NCBI GenBank assembly: GCA_031274465.1
Contig: JAISQC010000134.1
Coordinates: 1 to 6,527 of the forward strand
DNA length: 6,527 bases
Origin: Synergistaceae bacterium
Lineage (GTDB): Bacteria > Synergistota > Synergistia > Synergistales > Synergistaceae
Direction of reading: 5' to 3'
Under the pieces are notes generated by a model. The model was not told where the DNA came from. It was given only the letters and a program-made list of their open reading frames with translations, and made no database searches. The number at the start of each line of letters is the position of its first letter. Position 1 is the first letter of the stretch. This document shows, piece by piece, positions 5,982 to 6,527 of the stretch. The position numbers and the translations under genes were made by a program.

Positions 5982-6527
5982 TCAGCGATTGCCCATGTTT
6001 TTCACGGATTGCAGTATGAGCCTCGACGATTCGAGCAACGGCAGCAGCGCGCCGTATTCGTCAGATGATTCCAGGCTTTCCCTTATGGACTCCGTTTCCG
6101 ACGCTATCTCTGCCAGCAGGCCGAGCACAGCGTCGCGGTCAGGACGCTCGCGGCGCTTGGGCGCGAGCCCTATGCGTTCAGGGGCGGCATTGTGCCCAGC
6201 CAGCCCATAAACCGACCCCGCCATCGGGCACGTGGCGTCATACCCCATCTCCCGCAAGCCCGAGGCCAGCGACGACGAAGATTTCGCCTCCCCGTGCGTG
6301 ACGAAGAAAGAAGCTTTTTTCCCGAAATTTGAGGCCCAATCCAGCAGGTCTCCCCTGTCGCCGTGCGCGGAAAAACCCCCGAGCGTGTGCAGCTTCGCGC
6401 AAACCGCGACGTCTTCCCCCGCGATGCGCAGGTTCTTCTCTCCGTCAACCAGCCTGCGGCCAAGCGTCCCGTGAGCCTGATAGCCGACGAAAAACACGTT
6501 GCAGCTCGCGTTCCACAAATTGTGCTT
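5982..6527 (-). CDS. Beta-CASP metallo-beta-lactamase-fold RNase-like protein, C-terminal part (5' end off the window)
   Basis: The reading frame is open to the window edge: the codons before the first listed start give KHNL, so the visible 181 residues are only the C-terminal part. The opening KHNLWNASCNVFFVGYQAHG and TLGRRL are the end of a beta-CASP domain. They are followed by GGFSAHGD at 50-57 (motif B, His55) and VTHGE at 76-80 (motif C, His78), the zinc-site histidines of the RMMBL region in CPSF73/Ysh1-like enzymes (COG1236). Bacterial members are predicted RNA endo/exonucleases in the cytoplasm; the exact substrate of this group is not settled. After the RMMBL segment there is a tail of about 70 residues, partly charged (KRRERPDRD) and then probably helical. 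The catalytic HxHxDH motif would lie upstream, outside the window. It is the first visible gene of the minus-strand block. Confidence 0.92.
   Translation of the reverse strand, partial: KHNLWNASCNVFFVGYQAHGTLGRRLVDGEKNLRIAGEDVAVCAKLHTLGGFSAHGDRGDLLDWASNFGKKASFFVTHGEAKSSSSLASGLREMGYDATCPMAGSVYGLAGHNAAPERIGLAPKRRERPDRDAVLGLLAEIASETESIRESLESSDEYGALLPLLESSRLILQSVKNMGNR

Noticed and set aside
5074..6210. A 378-codon plus-strand open frame opposite the anchored protein and the RNase-like gene
   Set aside because: It spans two minus-strand genes and the gap between them, is rich in Arg, Gly and Pro, and has no recognisable domain. It is an antisense shadow.

Overview
The window looks like compact chromosome of a diderm (Gram-negative type) bacterium with moderately high G+C. 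Every gene is packed against the next with gaps of a few tens of bases or with overlaps. An LpxL/HtrB-type acyltransferase and a GmhB-like phosphatase point to an outer membrane or glycolipid-bearing envelope. My guess at phylum is Synergistota, at low confidence and on overall family resemblance only; no marker gene here settles it.

Left side, plus strand (2-846): the last residues of a FecCD-type ABC permease overlap the start of its FecE/BtuD-type ATPase. This is the downstream end of an importer for an iron chelate, haem or cobalamin. The ATPase converges with the minus-strand gene block, with only four bases between the two stop codons.

Right side, minus strand (6527 down to 851): six genes run in one direction and are probably one transcription unit. 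In transcription order they are the C-terminal half of a beta-CASP metallo-beta-lactamase-fold RNase-like protein (cut by the window edge), an unrecognised protein of about 514 residues with one N-terminal membrane anchor, tyrosyl-tRNA synthetase (tyrS), an LpxL-family lipid acyltransferase, an acyl-ACP thioesterase broken by a one-base frameshift, and a HAD phosphatase of the GmhB/HisB-N group that has lost the usual zinc-binding residues. The last three form a small lipid/envelope module attached to housekeeping genes.

There is no gene-free stretch over 300 bases. I see no RNA gene, CRISPR array, insertion sequence or prophage signature. No promoter for either block lies inside the window. 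I do not find a wholly new system. The points most worth a second look are the localised frameshift in the thioesterase, the zinc-less GmhB-like phosphatase, the lipid module behind tyrS, and the unidentified anchored protein.
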